A stretch of DNA of 12,824 nucleotides from Alistipes sp. Lineage in GTDB: Bacteria; Bacteroidota; Bacteroidia; Bacteroidales; Rikenellaceae. The notes under the pieces are model-generated. The model searched no databases, was not told where the DNA came from, and saw only the letters and a list, made by a program, of their open reading frames with translations. Position 1 is the stretch's first letter; every line of letters starts with the position of its first letter. The position numbers and the translations under genes were made by a program. Location: the NCBI GenBank assembly GCA_017631135.1, contig JAGBTW010000155.1, positions 1 through 12,824 on the forward strand, read 5' to 3'. Shown piece after piece: positions 1 to 6,859 of the stretch.

Positions 1-981
1 CACAATAGCCACCTTATCCAAGTTGAAGTCGACACACAGAGCGGGCATGAAGTATGAGCGACCACGGTTGTCCGACACCTTGTCGTGCATATACTGCACC
101 TCGGCCTTGAGGTCAACAACGCCAAACGAGCGACCATAGTTGACACCCACATTGAAAGCTACATCGCGGTAACGGCTCGCAGCATCGCCCTTCCACAGAC
201 CGAAGCCCGCCTCGAAGCCCACGACATTGCCGTGGAAGTTACGCGCGAAGTTGAGCCCTGCATTGGCGTTAAACTCGCCAAGCATAGCGTCACCCACCGC
301 GGGGATGCCACCATTCCAGTAGCCACCATCTACCTCAACACCGAAATTTATGCGCGAGAGGTCGACAAAGTCATCACCATAGCGCACACTTACATCCGCA
401 TCGTTAAACGCAAGGCGGTCAGGCGTAGCCTTGGCATAGCGGTTAAGTATCGAGTTATCATAGTCCACGCGCGCCTCCAACATCTGGCGACCCACAACCA
501 AACCACCCGACACATCTACGCGGTTGGACATAGCAAAGCTATTTGCGATGCTCTGCTTGATGCCCAAGCCATTTTCGCGCATAGCGAAGTTGCCATCATG
601 CTCCACGCCCACGCCAAAATAGCCAAGGCGCACATTGTGGGTTGCATAGCGCACGGCAAAATCGGTAACAAGTGGATAACCCACAGCGATTCTTGAGAAT
701 AGGCGCTCACCGCGGTTGTTGTCCCAGTAGCTCGCGGTGGCGGGGTTAAAGTTGTGATCCTCGAGCTCTATCTGCCACGTCTCGGGGCTCACGCTATAGC
801 TAATCTCGGGTTCGATGACGGGTGCATCGCTAATCTGCGTGGGTGCAACCATCTTCTTTGCGGGTGACGCCTCGTGCGTATAGTTCTTCGTCACCTCGAC
901 GCGCTTATGCTCCTGGGCATAGAGCGAGTGAAGCGACATAACCATCGCCATAACGACAATCAATACTCTATATCTCTTCAT
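1..981 (-). CDS. Outer-membrane beta-barrel protein, C-terminally cut by window edge
   Basis: The reading frame opens at ATG 979-981 and stays open for 327 codons to the window edge, so the C-terminus is missing. Residues 1-22 form a signal peptide (K2-R3, a hydrophobic stretch rich in V, M and L, then L-Y-A before Q23). A charged linker follows (residues 24-60, V-T-K-N-Y-T then a Pro-rich stretch ending P-E-I-S-Y-S). From about residue 75 there are alternating hydrophobic and polar strands rich in Gly, Tyr, Phe, Asn and Asp, as in outer-membrane barrels (for example the segments around G-V-G-V-E-H-D and V-D-G-G-Y-W-N-G-G). No TonB plug motif is visible in the part present. The gene starts 27 bp after the TPR gene on the same strand, so the two are probably cotranscribed. 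I recall Bacteroidales pairs of a ~1000-residue TPR protein and a barrel protein with a similar N-terminal V-T-K-x-Y segment, but their function is not established to my knowledge. The identity as a barrel is inferred from composition. Confidence 0.8.
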   Translation of the reverse strand, partial: MKRYRVLIVVMAMVMSLHSLYAQEHKRVEVTKNYTHEASPAKKMVAPTQISDAPVIEPEISYSVSPETWQIELEDHNFNPATASYWDNNRGERLFSRIAVGYPLVTDFAVRYATHNVRLGYFGVGVEHDGNFAMRENGLGIKQSIANSFAMSNRVDVSGGLVVGRQMLEARVDYDNSILNRYAKATPDRLAFNDADVSVRYGDDFVDLSRINFGVEVDGGYWNGGIPAVGDAMLGEFNANAGLNFARNFHGNVVGFEAGFGLWKGDAASRYRDVAFNVGVNYGRSFGVVDLKAEVQYMHDKVSDNRGRSYFMPALCVDFNLDKVAIV

Positions 982-1008
982 AAAGTCTATATATTACACG
1001 TTATTATA

Positions 1009-3993
1009 CTACTTGGGAAGCTGCTGTATGCGCTCCTTGGTCTCTGCCACGATGCCATCATCCTTGGGTGAGTAGCCATCGACGATGCTCTGGTAGGTAG
1101 CACGCGCCTGGAACAGGTTGTCGGTCTTGACGAAAGTGTCACCCAAGAGGATAAATATCTTCGCCTGCCAGTATGACGAGCCACACTGACCCATGTCGAA
1201 CACCATCTGCTGTGCACCCTCGTAGTCACCCGCCAAGTAGCAAGCCTCCGTAACGCGGTAGTACGCCTCGGCACCCTCCTCCGTCATTGGGTTCTCGGCA
1301 AGCTTGCCATAGAGCTCGTTAGCCTTTGCATCGCCCTCCTTGCGTAACACATCAGCCATCACGAGCATAGCAAAGCGCTTTGCCCACTCCGTAGCATCCG
1401 CCATTGTAGCCACATCCTCGTACATAAGCTTGATAGCATCGCCATCATCCGCCAGCGACGTAGCATCCACATAACCCTCCGATGCCTCGGCACGCTTATC
1501 CTTGTCGTGCGCAACATCGTACAACGAGCGGTACGCCTTTGCCGACTTGTCGTAGAGCTCCATATCGAACGACATGCGAGCATATACATCGAGCACGCGC
1601 TCGGTATATTGGTTGCGACCCTGCGCCAAGAGCTCATCCATGGTCTGCAGCGCTGCATTGCGGTCGTCGAGACACATGTGGCAGTCGCTCAAATAGAAGA
1701 GCGCCTCGGTGCGGTTATAACCCTTATCGAAGCTATTTACATAGTTCGTGAGCTTCGTGCGAGCCTCGCTCATATCGCCAGCAAGGTAGGCACTCTTCGC
1801 CGCTGCGAAGGTCAACGAGTCGCGCGCCGCAGTGCTCATATCACTCTGAACGCCACTGCGCTCGGCATAGGCGAAGTAGTCATCAATTCTATCCTCCTTG
1901 ACATATATATCGCGCAGACTGCGTATAGCCTCGAGTGCCGATGCCGACTGGGGGTCGAACTCCACAACCCTCTCGTAGCAAGCTATAGCCTCACTCTTGC
2001 GACCAAGATTGTAGTATGCCAAGGCGAGGTTAGACATAGCATTCACATAGTAGGGCGAGGCATTATCCTTCGATACAAACTCCTGCAATGTTGCAGCACC
2101 CTCGGCATAGCGCTCGGCAGCTATGTGGCTACGACCAAGCTCGTACCACGCATCGTCGACATAGTCACCCTCGCCATCTGCGATGATACCCTGCAACATC
2201 TCGAGTTTCTTCGCCTCGCGCTTGTCGATACCCTCGAGCATAGCCAACTGGTAGCGCGCATAGTGGCGACACTCCGACGTAGAGCCCACAGCGACCTTGA
2301 AGGCCTTGCGTGCCTCGTTAAACTCGCGCAACGTGAAGCGCGCATCGCCCAAGCGGTTTTGTGCGTCGTAGAGATAGTCATCGCGCATGGTATAGTCGCG
2401 CACGAAGAGCTCAAAAGCTTCGGCAGCACCACTCATGTCGCCCATCGAGAAGTTAGCATAGCCAATGCCGTAGTGAGCAAATTTGTACTCATCCTCACTC
2501 TTGGGTGCACGACGCACATAGGCCTCGTACTTCTCGCGCGCAAGTTTCGCATCGCCCTTGGCAAGAGCAACCTCACCCTGCCAATAGAGCGTAAGCGCGT
2601 TGTATTTAGGCTGCAAGCCCAACGCCTCGGACTCGGCAAGGAGCTCCTCGGCAGTAGCCCAGTCACCCCTACCTATGGCCTCGACAGCGCGGAAGAGTGC
2701 CACGCGCTGCAATGCCGCCTTTATCTCGTTATCGGGGTTTGCATACTCCTTGATGGCTGCGTATGCCGCATCGTAGTCCTTCGAGTTGTAGTAGCTTGCG
2801 ATAAGCAACTGCTTCACCTCGGCCTCGTATGGTGAGTTGGGATAGCGCTCCAAGTAGAGCTGCAGCACTGCCGTAGCCTCGTTGAACAAGCCACCACCAA
2901 GCTCATACTTTAGACGACCATAATTCAGAAGCGCCTCGCGCGACATCTCTGCATCATACTTGTCACCCACGCTTGTAGCCTGGGCAAAGGCATCGGCAGC
3001 CGAGCGCTTGTTGTCCAACTTGAGATAGCAATCTGCGAGGTGGTAGGCAGCATTCTGCGTTAGAGCATCCGCAGGACCACACACGCTCTTTAGTGGCGCT
3101 ACAGCATCACCATAGCGAGCCATGCGGTAGAGCGAGTAACCAAGGATGTAGTTCTCTTGGCGCTCCATCTTCTCGGGCGAGTAGGTAGCGATATATCGTG
3201 CAGCCTGGGCATAGTCACCCTTGATGAAGTAGCTCTCGGCAATGATGCGCACAAGGTCGTCGCGCGTATCCGCCGTTGTTTGACCCATGAGCTTCTCACC
3301 CTCTGTAATGACATAGTCGTAGTTTGCCTTGCGATACTCTATCTGCAAGAGGTAGAATGGCGCCAAATCGCGATACTCATCGCTCGAGGCGAGCTCCTCG
3401 AAACCCTTTCGTGCATCATCAAGCGCGCCATCGGAGTATTGCATGTAAGATATGTAGTAGAGTGCATGGGGATAGTAGTCACACACCTTTGACACCTTCG
3501 ACAGGTGGCTTTTGGCTTGGGCATAATCACCCTGCTTGAAGCGAATATAACCCACGCGCATGTCGTAGCGCTCGCGCTCACGAGCATCGAGGTCTTTATA
3601 CTCCACCTCGCCATAGATGCGCTCGCCATCCTCCATCAGTCCGTTGTCGGTATAGAAGCCCGCGAGCATAAAGAGCACCTCGTTGCGATAGATGCTCGAG
3701 GGATACTCCTCGACGTATGCATGCATCATCGCCTCGGCATCCGTAACATCGAGTTCCACCGCTGCACGCACCTTTTGATACTCCAGCCACTCCAAATCGT
3801 GACGACTCTTTATTGGGTCAATATCGCGCTCCAAAACCGCAAGGGCAGCATACGCCTCGCCCCAGCGACCACGCTCGAGCATATCCTCAATCTCCACCTT
3901 GCGCTCGGCGAAATCGGGTCGCTGCGCCATAGCCTCTGTTGCCACAGACGCAATAGCCACAAGGGTAATAAATGATATAATTTTTCTACGCAT
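1009..3993 (-). CDS. Large periplasmic TPR-repeat protein (994 aa)
   Basis: I chose ATG 3991-3993. It gives a clean signal peptide (M-R-R-K, a hydrophobic core, A-M-A before Q24) and lies 21 nt after a consensus -7 box; the longer reading frame would extend through the promoter. The mature protein is almost wholly alpha-helical, with many tetratricopeptide-like 34-37 residue units. Examples in order are G-D-Y-A-Q-A-K-S-H-L, G-D-Y-A-Q-A-A-R-Y-I, K-D-Y-D-A-A-Y-A-A-I, G-D-M-S-G-A-A-E-A-F, A-Y-Y-N-L-G-R-K-S-E-A and G-D-Y-E-G-A-Q-Q-M-V, so repeats run from near the N-terminus to near the C-terminus. No transmembrane helix beyond the signal and no catalytic domain are visible, so it probably acts as a periplasmic protein-binding scaffold, perhaps partly YbgF/BamD-like in fold. 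It precedes the barrel gene by 27 bp, which suggests a joint envelope role. Function unknown. The complementary strand carries long open frames over this gene that are codon-register shadows. Confidence 0.9.
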   Translation of the reverse strand: MRRKIISFITLVAIASVATEAMAQRPDFAERKVEIEDMLERGRWGEAYAALAVLERDIDPIKSRHDLEWLEYQKVRAAVELDVTDAEAMMHAYVEEYPSSIYRNEVLFMLAGFYTDNGLMEDGERIYGEVEYKDLDARERERYDMRVGYIRFKQGDYAQAKSHLSKVSKVCDYYPHALYYISYMQYSDGALDDARKGFEELASSDEYRDLAPFYLLQIEYRKANYDYVITEGEKLMGQTTADTRDDLVRIIAESYFIKGDYAQAARYIATYSPEKMERQENYILGYSLYRMARYGDAVAPLKSVCGPADALTQNAAYHLADCYLKLDNKRSAADAFAQATSVGDKYDAEMSREALLNYGRLKYELGGGLFNEATAVLQLYLERYPNSPYEAEVKQLLIASYYNSKDYDAAYAAIKEYANPDNEIKAALQRVALFRAVEAIGRGDWATAEELLAESEALGLQPKYNALTLYWQGEVALAKGDAKLAREKYEAYVRRAPKSEDEYKFAHYGIGYANFSMGDMSGAAEAFELFVRDYTMRDDYLYDAQNRLGDARFTLREFNEARKAFKVAVGSTSECRHYARYQLAMLEGIDKREAKKLEMLQGIIADGEGDYVDDAWYELGRSHIAAERYAEGAATLQEFVSKDNASPYYVNAMSNLALAYYNLGRKSEAIACYERVVEFDPQSASALEAIRSLRDIYVKEDRIDDYFAYAERSGVQSDMSTAARDSLTFAAAKSAYLAGDMSEARTKLTNYVNSFDKGYNRTEALFYLSDCHMCLDDRNAALQTMDELLAQGRNQYTERVLDVYARMSFDMELYDKSAKAYRSLYDVAHDKDKRAEASEGYVDATSLADDGDAIKLMYEDVATMADATEWAKRFAMLVMADVLRKEGDAKANELYGKLAENPMTEEGAEAYYRVTEACYLAGDYEGAQQMVFDMGQCGSSYWQAKIFILLGDTFVKTDNLFQARATYQSIVDGYSPKDDGIVAETKERIQQLPK

Positions 3994-4014
3994 AGTTATA
4001 TATATAATATAGCG

Positions 4015-4047
4015 CAAAGATACAATATTTTCGCTAAACCACACAAC
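4015..4047 (-). promoter_or_regulatory. Bacteroidota-type promoter of the TPR/barrel operon
   Basis: On the minus strand, GTTG (4047-4044) is followed after 21 bp by TATCTTTG (4022-4015), an exact match to the Bacteroidota -7 consensus TAnnTTTG with a good -33 core. With a start point about 7 nt further on, the leader before ATG 3993 would be only about 14 nt. The -33 box lies about 55 bp from the divergent OsmC gene. Function is inferred from the motif match alone. Confidence 0.7.
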
Positions 4048-4101
4048 ATATAGGAACGATTATTGCCCCGTTTTAGCATATATCGTTAATATTTTATAAC
4101 T

Positions 4102-4497
4102 ATGACACAGAAAATCACTCTACAGATGACCGCCGACCACCATTTCGTCATGGCCGATGGTCGCAACACCGATGCACTCAATCCCAAAGAGATGCTCCTC
4201 TACGCATCGCTCAACTGCCTTGCACACACACTCACAAGCCTCCTTAAAGAGCGCATAAAGAGAGTCAAGAACATGGAGCTATCGCTCGAGGGCACACTCT
4301 CGACACCCACAGTCGTAGCCGAGAGTACCTTCACACACTTCAAGGTCACCTACCGCGCCGAGTGCCACACGATGAAGGAGCAAGAGGAGATAAGCCATGC
4401 GGTAAATCTCGCCAACGACAAATACTGCGGCATGCTACAAATGCTCCGCAAGATTGCACCCCTCACCCACGAGACGGCGATAGTCACAACAGACTAA
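4102..4497 (+). CDS. OsmC/Ohr-family peroxide-defence protein
   Basis: This 131-residue protein has the size and layout of the OsmC/OhrA superfamily, cytosolic thiol peroxidases that reduce organic hydroperoxides or persulfides through a reactive cysteine pair. The first half has the N-P-K-E-M-L-L-Y-A-S-L-N-C-L-A segment (residues 27-41), matching the central helix that carries the peroxidatic cysteine (C39). The second has N-D-K-Y-C-G (105-110), matching the conserved K-Y-C-P/x segment with the resolving cysteine (C109). A beta strand and loop (about 58-88) lie between. The position after Cys109 is Gly where many members have Pro. No clear Bacteroidota promoter could be placed in the 108-bp divergent region upstream. 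It is convergent with lemA and shares the hairpin terminator just downstream. The family is clear; the subfamily (OsmC, Ohr or YhfA-like) and substrate are not. Confidence 0.88.
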   Translation: MTQKITLQMTADHHFVMADGRNTDALNPKEMLLYASLNCLAHTLTSLLKERIKRVKNMELSLEGTLSTPTVVAESTFTHFKVTYRAECHTMKEQEEISHAVNLANDKYCGMLQMLRKIAPLTHETAIVTTD

Positions 4498-4498
4498 A

Positions 4499-4533
4499 AA
4501 GAATACTCCTCGGATAATCCGAGGAGTATTCTT
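4499..4533. terminator. Bidirectional intrinsic terminator between osmC-like gene and lemA
   Basis: The arms 4499-4514 and 4518-4533 are perfectly complementary over 16 bp (AAGAATACTCCTCGGA) around a 3-nt TAA loop. On the minus strand the hairpin is followed by a TTTTT run (complement of 4496-4500), fitting termination of the lemA transcript. On the plus strand it starts 2 nt after the stop codon of the OsmC-like gene and is followed by an AT-rich but not T-pure tail. It sits between two convergent genes, as a shared terminator should. Confidence 0.88.
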
Positions 4534-4560
4534 GCTAATTATAAGTTTAATCGAATTTTA

Positions 4561-5151
4561 TTAGAACTGCACAACAGGAGCAACCTCCGCACCCTCCTGC
4601 GCCTCAAACATAAGCTTCTGGTCGAAGCCAAACATCGAAGCAATGATGTTGCTGGGGAAGCGACGAACAGAGACATTATACTCCTTCACAGCCTCGTTAT
4701 AGCGCTGACGCTCAACAGAGATGCGGTTCTCTGTGCCCTCGAGCTGCGACTGCAAAGCGAGGAAGTTCTGGCTCGCCTTGAGCTCGGGATAGCTCTCTGC
4801 AATAGCAAGAAGACGACCGAGCGACTTACCCAACTCCTGCTGTGCATCCATCCATGCCTGCATCTGCTCGGGAGTAGCTGTTGTGGGGTCGAGCTTGATA
4901 GATGTAGCCTGGGCGCGCGCCTCGGTAACCTCCTGAAGCGTAGACGACTCGTGAGCGGCATAGCCCTTAACGGTGTTTACAAGGTTGGGAATAAGGTCCG
5001 CACGACGCTGATATACGGTCTGCACAGCACCCCACTTCTCCGACACTGTCTCATCCTTGGTTACCAAGCCGTTGTATGTCGAAACACATACACCAGCCAA
5101 AAGCAGTAGCACACCGACTACGCTCAACAATACGATTGTACTCTTTTTCAT
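4561..5151 (-). CDS. lemA: LemA family membrane protein
   Basis: The 196-residue protein has the LemA family layout: a single N-terminal membrane segment (about residues 5-24), then Y-N-G-L-V (26-30), then a long four-helix-type domain (about 34-185) containing the family signature W-x-x-V-x-x-x-Y-Q-R-R-A-D-L-I-P-N-L-V (40-58), V-K-G-Y-A-A-H-E (61-68) and A-R-A-Q-A (78-82). The conserved V-R-R-F-P-S-N segment (162-168) precedes the C-terminus, which ends V-V-Q-F. LemA proteins have an N-out membrane anchor in several models; their biochemical role is unsettled. The gene follows the TPM-domain gene by 43 bp on the same strand with no promoter visible between, an association common in bacteria. 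Identification is by motif recognition and is strong; function is not assigned. Confidence 0.95.
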   Translation of the reverse strand: MKKSTIVLLSVVGVLLLLAGVCVSTYNGLVTKDETVSEKWGAVQTVYQRRADLIPNLVNTVKGYAAHESSTLQEVTEARAQATSIKLDPTTATPEQMQAWMDAQQELGKSLGRLLAIAESYPELKASQNFLALQSQLEGTENRISVERQRYNEAVKEYNVSVRRFPSNIIASMFGFDQKLMFEAQEGAEVAPVVQF

Positions 5152-5194
5152 AATCTATAACATTTTAATTATCAATTTCTTACATTTCAACATC

Positions 5195-6103
5195 CTACCA
5201 GCGTGAGCCACCACCGCCTCCGCCGAAGCCGCCACCACCAAAGCCTCCGCCGAAGCCTCCGCCGAAGCCGCCACCACGACCACCGAAGCCCATGGGAACG
5301 AACATTATGCCGCCACCGCCACCATTATTACGACGCGTAGTGCGCGTGTGCATAGTGCCACAATTATCACACACAAGTGTCTCGTGAATGGTGATGTGCG
5401 TAACGGTCTTCTCTACGACACTCTTATCCACAACCCTTAAAGTATGCTTACCACAGCTTGGACACTTGGTGCTTGCACGATGTAGGTGAACAAGTATGAC
5501 GATGGGCAAGACCACCAACAACAAAGTGATAAAGAGCGCCATCATCATAGCCTCCTCGTCATCACCCTGCTGGGCACGCGGTAGCTCGCCACTTGTGAGC
5601 AACCCATCGACAGCCTCAACACCCGCAACCATACCTGCGCTGTAGTCTCCCTCGCGGAACCATGGCAGCATGTAGTCCTGCTGAATTTGAACACACATAG
5701 CATCCGTGAGCACACCCTCGAGACCATAGCCTGTGTGGAAGCGCACCTCGCGCATATCCTTGACTAACAGAATACCAAGTCCGTTATCGAGCTCCTTATC
5801 ACCAACACCCCACGACTCAAACAGCTCTTGCGAGAAGCTAAACACATCGCGCGACTTGATGTCGTCAAGCACCACAACGACAACCTCGGCAATACCGCGC
5901 TCCTTGAGCGAGTAGCAGATGGAGTCGAGGCGTGCAACAGCCTCACCCGACAATATACCATCTGGGTTTGACACAAAGCGCGTGCGGTCGCGGAGCTGCA
6001 CATTGGGCACATCCTTAACCGCATAGCTCTTTGCCTCGGCGACAACCACACCCGCAAGCATAGCCAATGCGAGCAACAACAGATTTACTCTCTTTCCTAT
6101 CAT
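5195..6103 (-). CDS. TPM-domain membrane protein with zinc ribbon and Gly-rich tail
   Basis: This 302-residue protein has a signal peptide (1-24, A-E-A before K25) and a TPM domain at about 44-170: V-S-N-P-D-G-I-L-S (44-52), a V-V-V-V-V-L strand (74-79), W-G-V-G-D-K-E-L-D-N-G-L-G-I-L-L-V (98-114), and R-F-H-T-G-Y-G-L-E-G-V-L-T-D (121-134). A membrane helix follows (186-207). Distal to it are two CxxC pairs (C214-P-S-C217 and C245-D-N-C248), spaced as a zinc ribbon, and then a Gly-rich tail (261-302) ending G-G-G-S-R-W, the terminus typical of YgcG/TPM proteins. With the signal cleaved, the TPM domain would be periplasmic and the ribbon and tail cytoplasmic. The family (Psb32/TPM/MOLO1) is linked to protein turnover and assembly in some organisms. 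It lies 43 bp before lemA, and a hairpin occupies its leader after adk. The family call is firm; the role is not. Confidence 0.92.
   Translation of the reverse strand: MIGKRVNLLLLALAMLAGVVVAEAKSYAVKDVPNVQLRDRTRFVSNPDGILSGEAVARLDSICYSLKERGIAEVVVVVLDDIKSRDVFSFSQELFESWGVGDKELDNGLGILLVKDMREVRFHTGYGLEGVLTDAMCVQIQQDYMLPWFREGDYSAGMVAGVEAVDGLLTSGELPRAQQGDDEEAMMMALFITLLLVVLPIVILVHLHRASTKCPSCGKHTLRVVDKSVVEKTVTHITIHETLVCDNCGTMHTRTTRRNNGGGGGIMFVPMGFGGRGGGFGGGFGGGFGGGGFGGGGGGSRW
5214..5280. repeat. Tandem GC-rich repeats encoding the Gly-rich tail
   Basis: The unit CCTCCGCCGAAGCC occurs at 5217-5230, 5244-5257 and 5256-5269 (the last two share 2 nt). It is extended to a 22-nt identical copy at 5217-5238 and 5256-5277, 39 nt apart. 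In the minus-strand gene these encode Gly/Phe-rich residues of the TPM protein tail. Such DNA is prone to slippage, so the length of the tail may vary between strains. Confidence 0.8.
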
Positions 6104-6115
6104 ACTCTAATAAAC

Positions 6116-6152
6116 GCGGGCGAGGTCAATATATTGTATCGACATCGCCCGC
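6116..6152 (-). terminator. GC-rich hairpin between adk and the TPM gene (terminator or attenuator)
   Basis: Arms 6116-6123 (GCGGGCGA) and 6145-6152 (TCGCCCGC) pair perfectly. After one mismatch, 6125-6127 pair with 6141-6143, leaving a 13-nt AT-rich loop. On the minus strand it begins 24 nt after the adk stop codon, is followed by GTTTATTAG, and ends 12 nt before the TPM start codon. The T-tract is weak, so it could terminate part of the adk transcripts or act as a leader structure for the TPM gene. No TAnnTTTG promoter for the TPM gene was found here. Confidence 0.6.
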
Positions 6153-6176
6153 AATAGGTTATTTTATCAATTTTGT

Positions 6177-6749
6177 CTATCGCTTTGCATCGATAACCTC
6201 TGCCAAGCGACCAAACACCTCGTCCATAGTACCAAGACCATTGATGTCGCTATATTTATTCTGCTTGGTGTAGTGCTCCGCTACGATGGCTGTCTGCTGA
6301 CGATATACCTCGATGCGGTTGCGAATAACATCCTCCGAAGCATCATCGGCACGACCCGAATCCTTACCGCGCAACAATATGCGACGCACGAGCTCCTCCT
6401 CGGGAACATCCATGTAAATCATAACATCAACCTTTCGACCAATCTCGGCGAGTAAAGTATCAAAAATCTCCGCCTGAGCAGTTGTGCGAGGGAAGCCGTC
6501 AAAGATGCAACCCTTGTCTGCGTGGGTAGACATATAGTTGCGAACCATCTCTACAACGATGCTGTCGGGCGCAAGCTCGCCACGCGAAATATAGGCCTCC
6601 ATGCTCTTGCCGAGCTCCGTACCACGCTGAATTTCACCACGAATAACCTCTCCTGTAGAGATGTGGTACAAGTCGTAGTGCTCGGCCAAACGTGCTGCCT
6701 GTGTACCCTTACCACAGCCTGGTGCTCCAAATAGAATTATATTTAGCAT
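6177..6749 (-). CDS. adk: Adenylate kinase (short-LID form)
   Basis: It catalyses ATP + AMP = 2 ADP in the cytosol and sets the adenylate balance. I chose ATG 6747-6749 because it places M-L-N-I-I-L-F at the N-terminus directly before the P-loop; the longer frame would add 26 residues read through the promoter. The P-loop is G8-A-P-G-C-G-K-G-T16, with Cys at the variable position. The AMP-binding segment is S31-T-G-E-V, the F-D-G-F-P-R-T motif is at 83-89, and the short LID region contains R-G-K-D-S-G-R-A-D-D (127-136) with the catalytic arginines and no zinc-finger LID. N-G-L-G-T-M at 170-175 is the C-terminal purine-contact region. At 190 residues it matches Bacteroidota Adk. In Bacteroides I recall adk beside hpt and obg; here TPM and lemA follow instead. 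Its promoter interlocks with that of divergent thiL. Confidence 0.97.
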   Translation of the reverse strand: MLNIILFGAPGCGKGTQAARLAEHYDLYHISTGEVIRGEIQRGTELGKSMEAYISRGELAPDSIVVEMVRNYMSTHADKGCIFDGFPRTTAQAEIFDTLLAEIGRKVDVMIYMDVPEEELVRRILLRGKDSGRADDASEDVIRNRIEVYRQQTAIVAEHYTKQNKYSDINGLGTMDEVFGRLAEVIDAKR

Positions 6750-6796
6750 ATCTATAAGTTTGAATTTAGTTATGTTTATAAAAAACAAATTTGGGA

Positions 6797-6828
6797 CAAA
6801 GTTACTGTTTTTTTTGCAATTTACCAAT
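6797..6828 (-). promoter_or_regulatory. Bacteroidota-type promoter of adk
   Basis: On the minus strand ATTG (6828-6825) is followed after exactly 20 bp by TAACTTTG (6804-6797), a full TAnnTTTG match. The leader to the adk ATG at 6749 would be about 40 nt. The -33 box lies inside the spacer of the divergent thiL promoter. Confidence 0.75.
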
Positions 6829-6844
6829 CAAAAAAGTACTTTTG
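6813..6844 (+). promoter_or_regulatory. Bacteroidota-type promoter of thiL
   Basis: TTTG (6813-6816) is followed after exactly 20 bp by TACTTTTG (6837-6844), a full match to the TTTG/TAnnTTTG consensus. Only 15 nt separate the -7 box from the thiL ATG, so the leader would be about 8-9 nt, nearly leaderless. Its first half overlaps the adk promoter on the other strand. Confidence 0.78.
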
Positions 6845-6859
6845 CAAAAATTTTTAATT

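Noticed and set aside
85..696. 203-codon plus-strand open frame
   Set aside because: It lies codon-for-codon opposite the barrel protein gene. The minus-strand frame has a signal peptide and barrel pattern, and the plus-strand translation has no recognisable features.
1507..2835. 442-codon plus-strand open frame opposite the TPR gene
   Set aside because: It is in exact codon register with the minus-strand gene. Stops in this register need TTA, CTA or TCA codons in the sense gene, which are rare here, so the frame is a by-product of codon bias. Its translation shows no fold signature.
3505..3975. 156-codon plus-strand open frame
   Set aside because: Same codon-register shadow of the TPR gene, running antisense through its signal peptide region.
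3994..4044. 17-residue N-terminal extension of the TPR protein
   Set aside because: It would place the coding start upstream of the TATCTTTG box and hide the signal peptide inside the protein.
4498..4560. Long perfect hairpin as an integrase attachment or mobile-element end
   Set aside because: No recombinase or target duplication is present, and its position between convergent genes with a T-tract fits a terminator fully.
6750..6827. 26-residue N-terminal extension of Adk
   Set aside because: The extension is read through its own promoter, and the Adk family starts right before the P-loop strand.
6791..6859. 23-residue N-terminal extension of ThiL
   Set aside because: It spans the TTTG/TACTTTTG promoter and does not match the family N-terminus.
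6750..6859. TPP riboswitch upstream of thiL
   Set aside because: The predicted leader is under 10 nt and no THI-box-like sequence was seen, so there is no room for a riboswitch.
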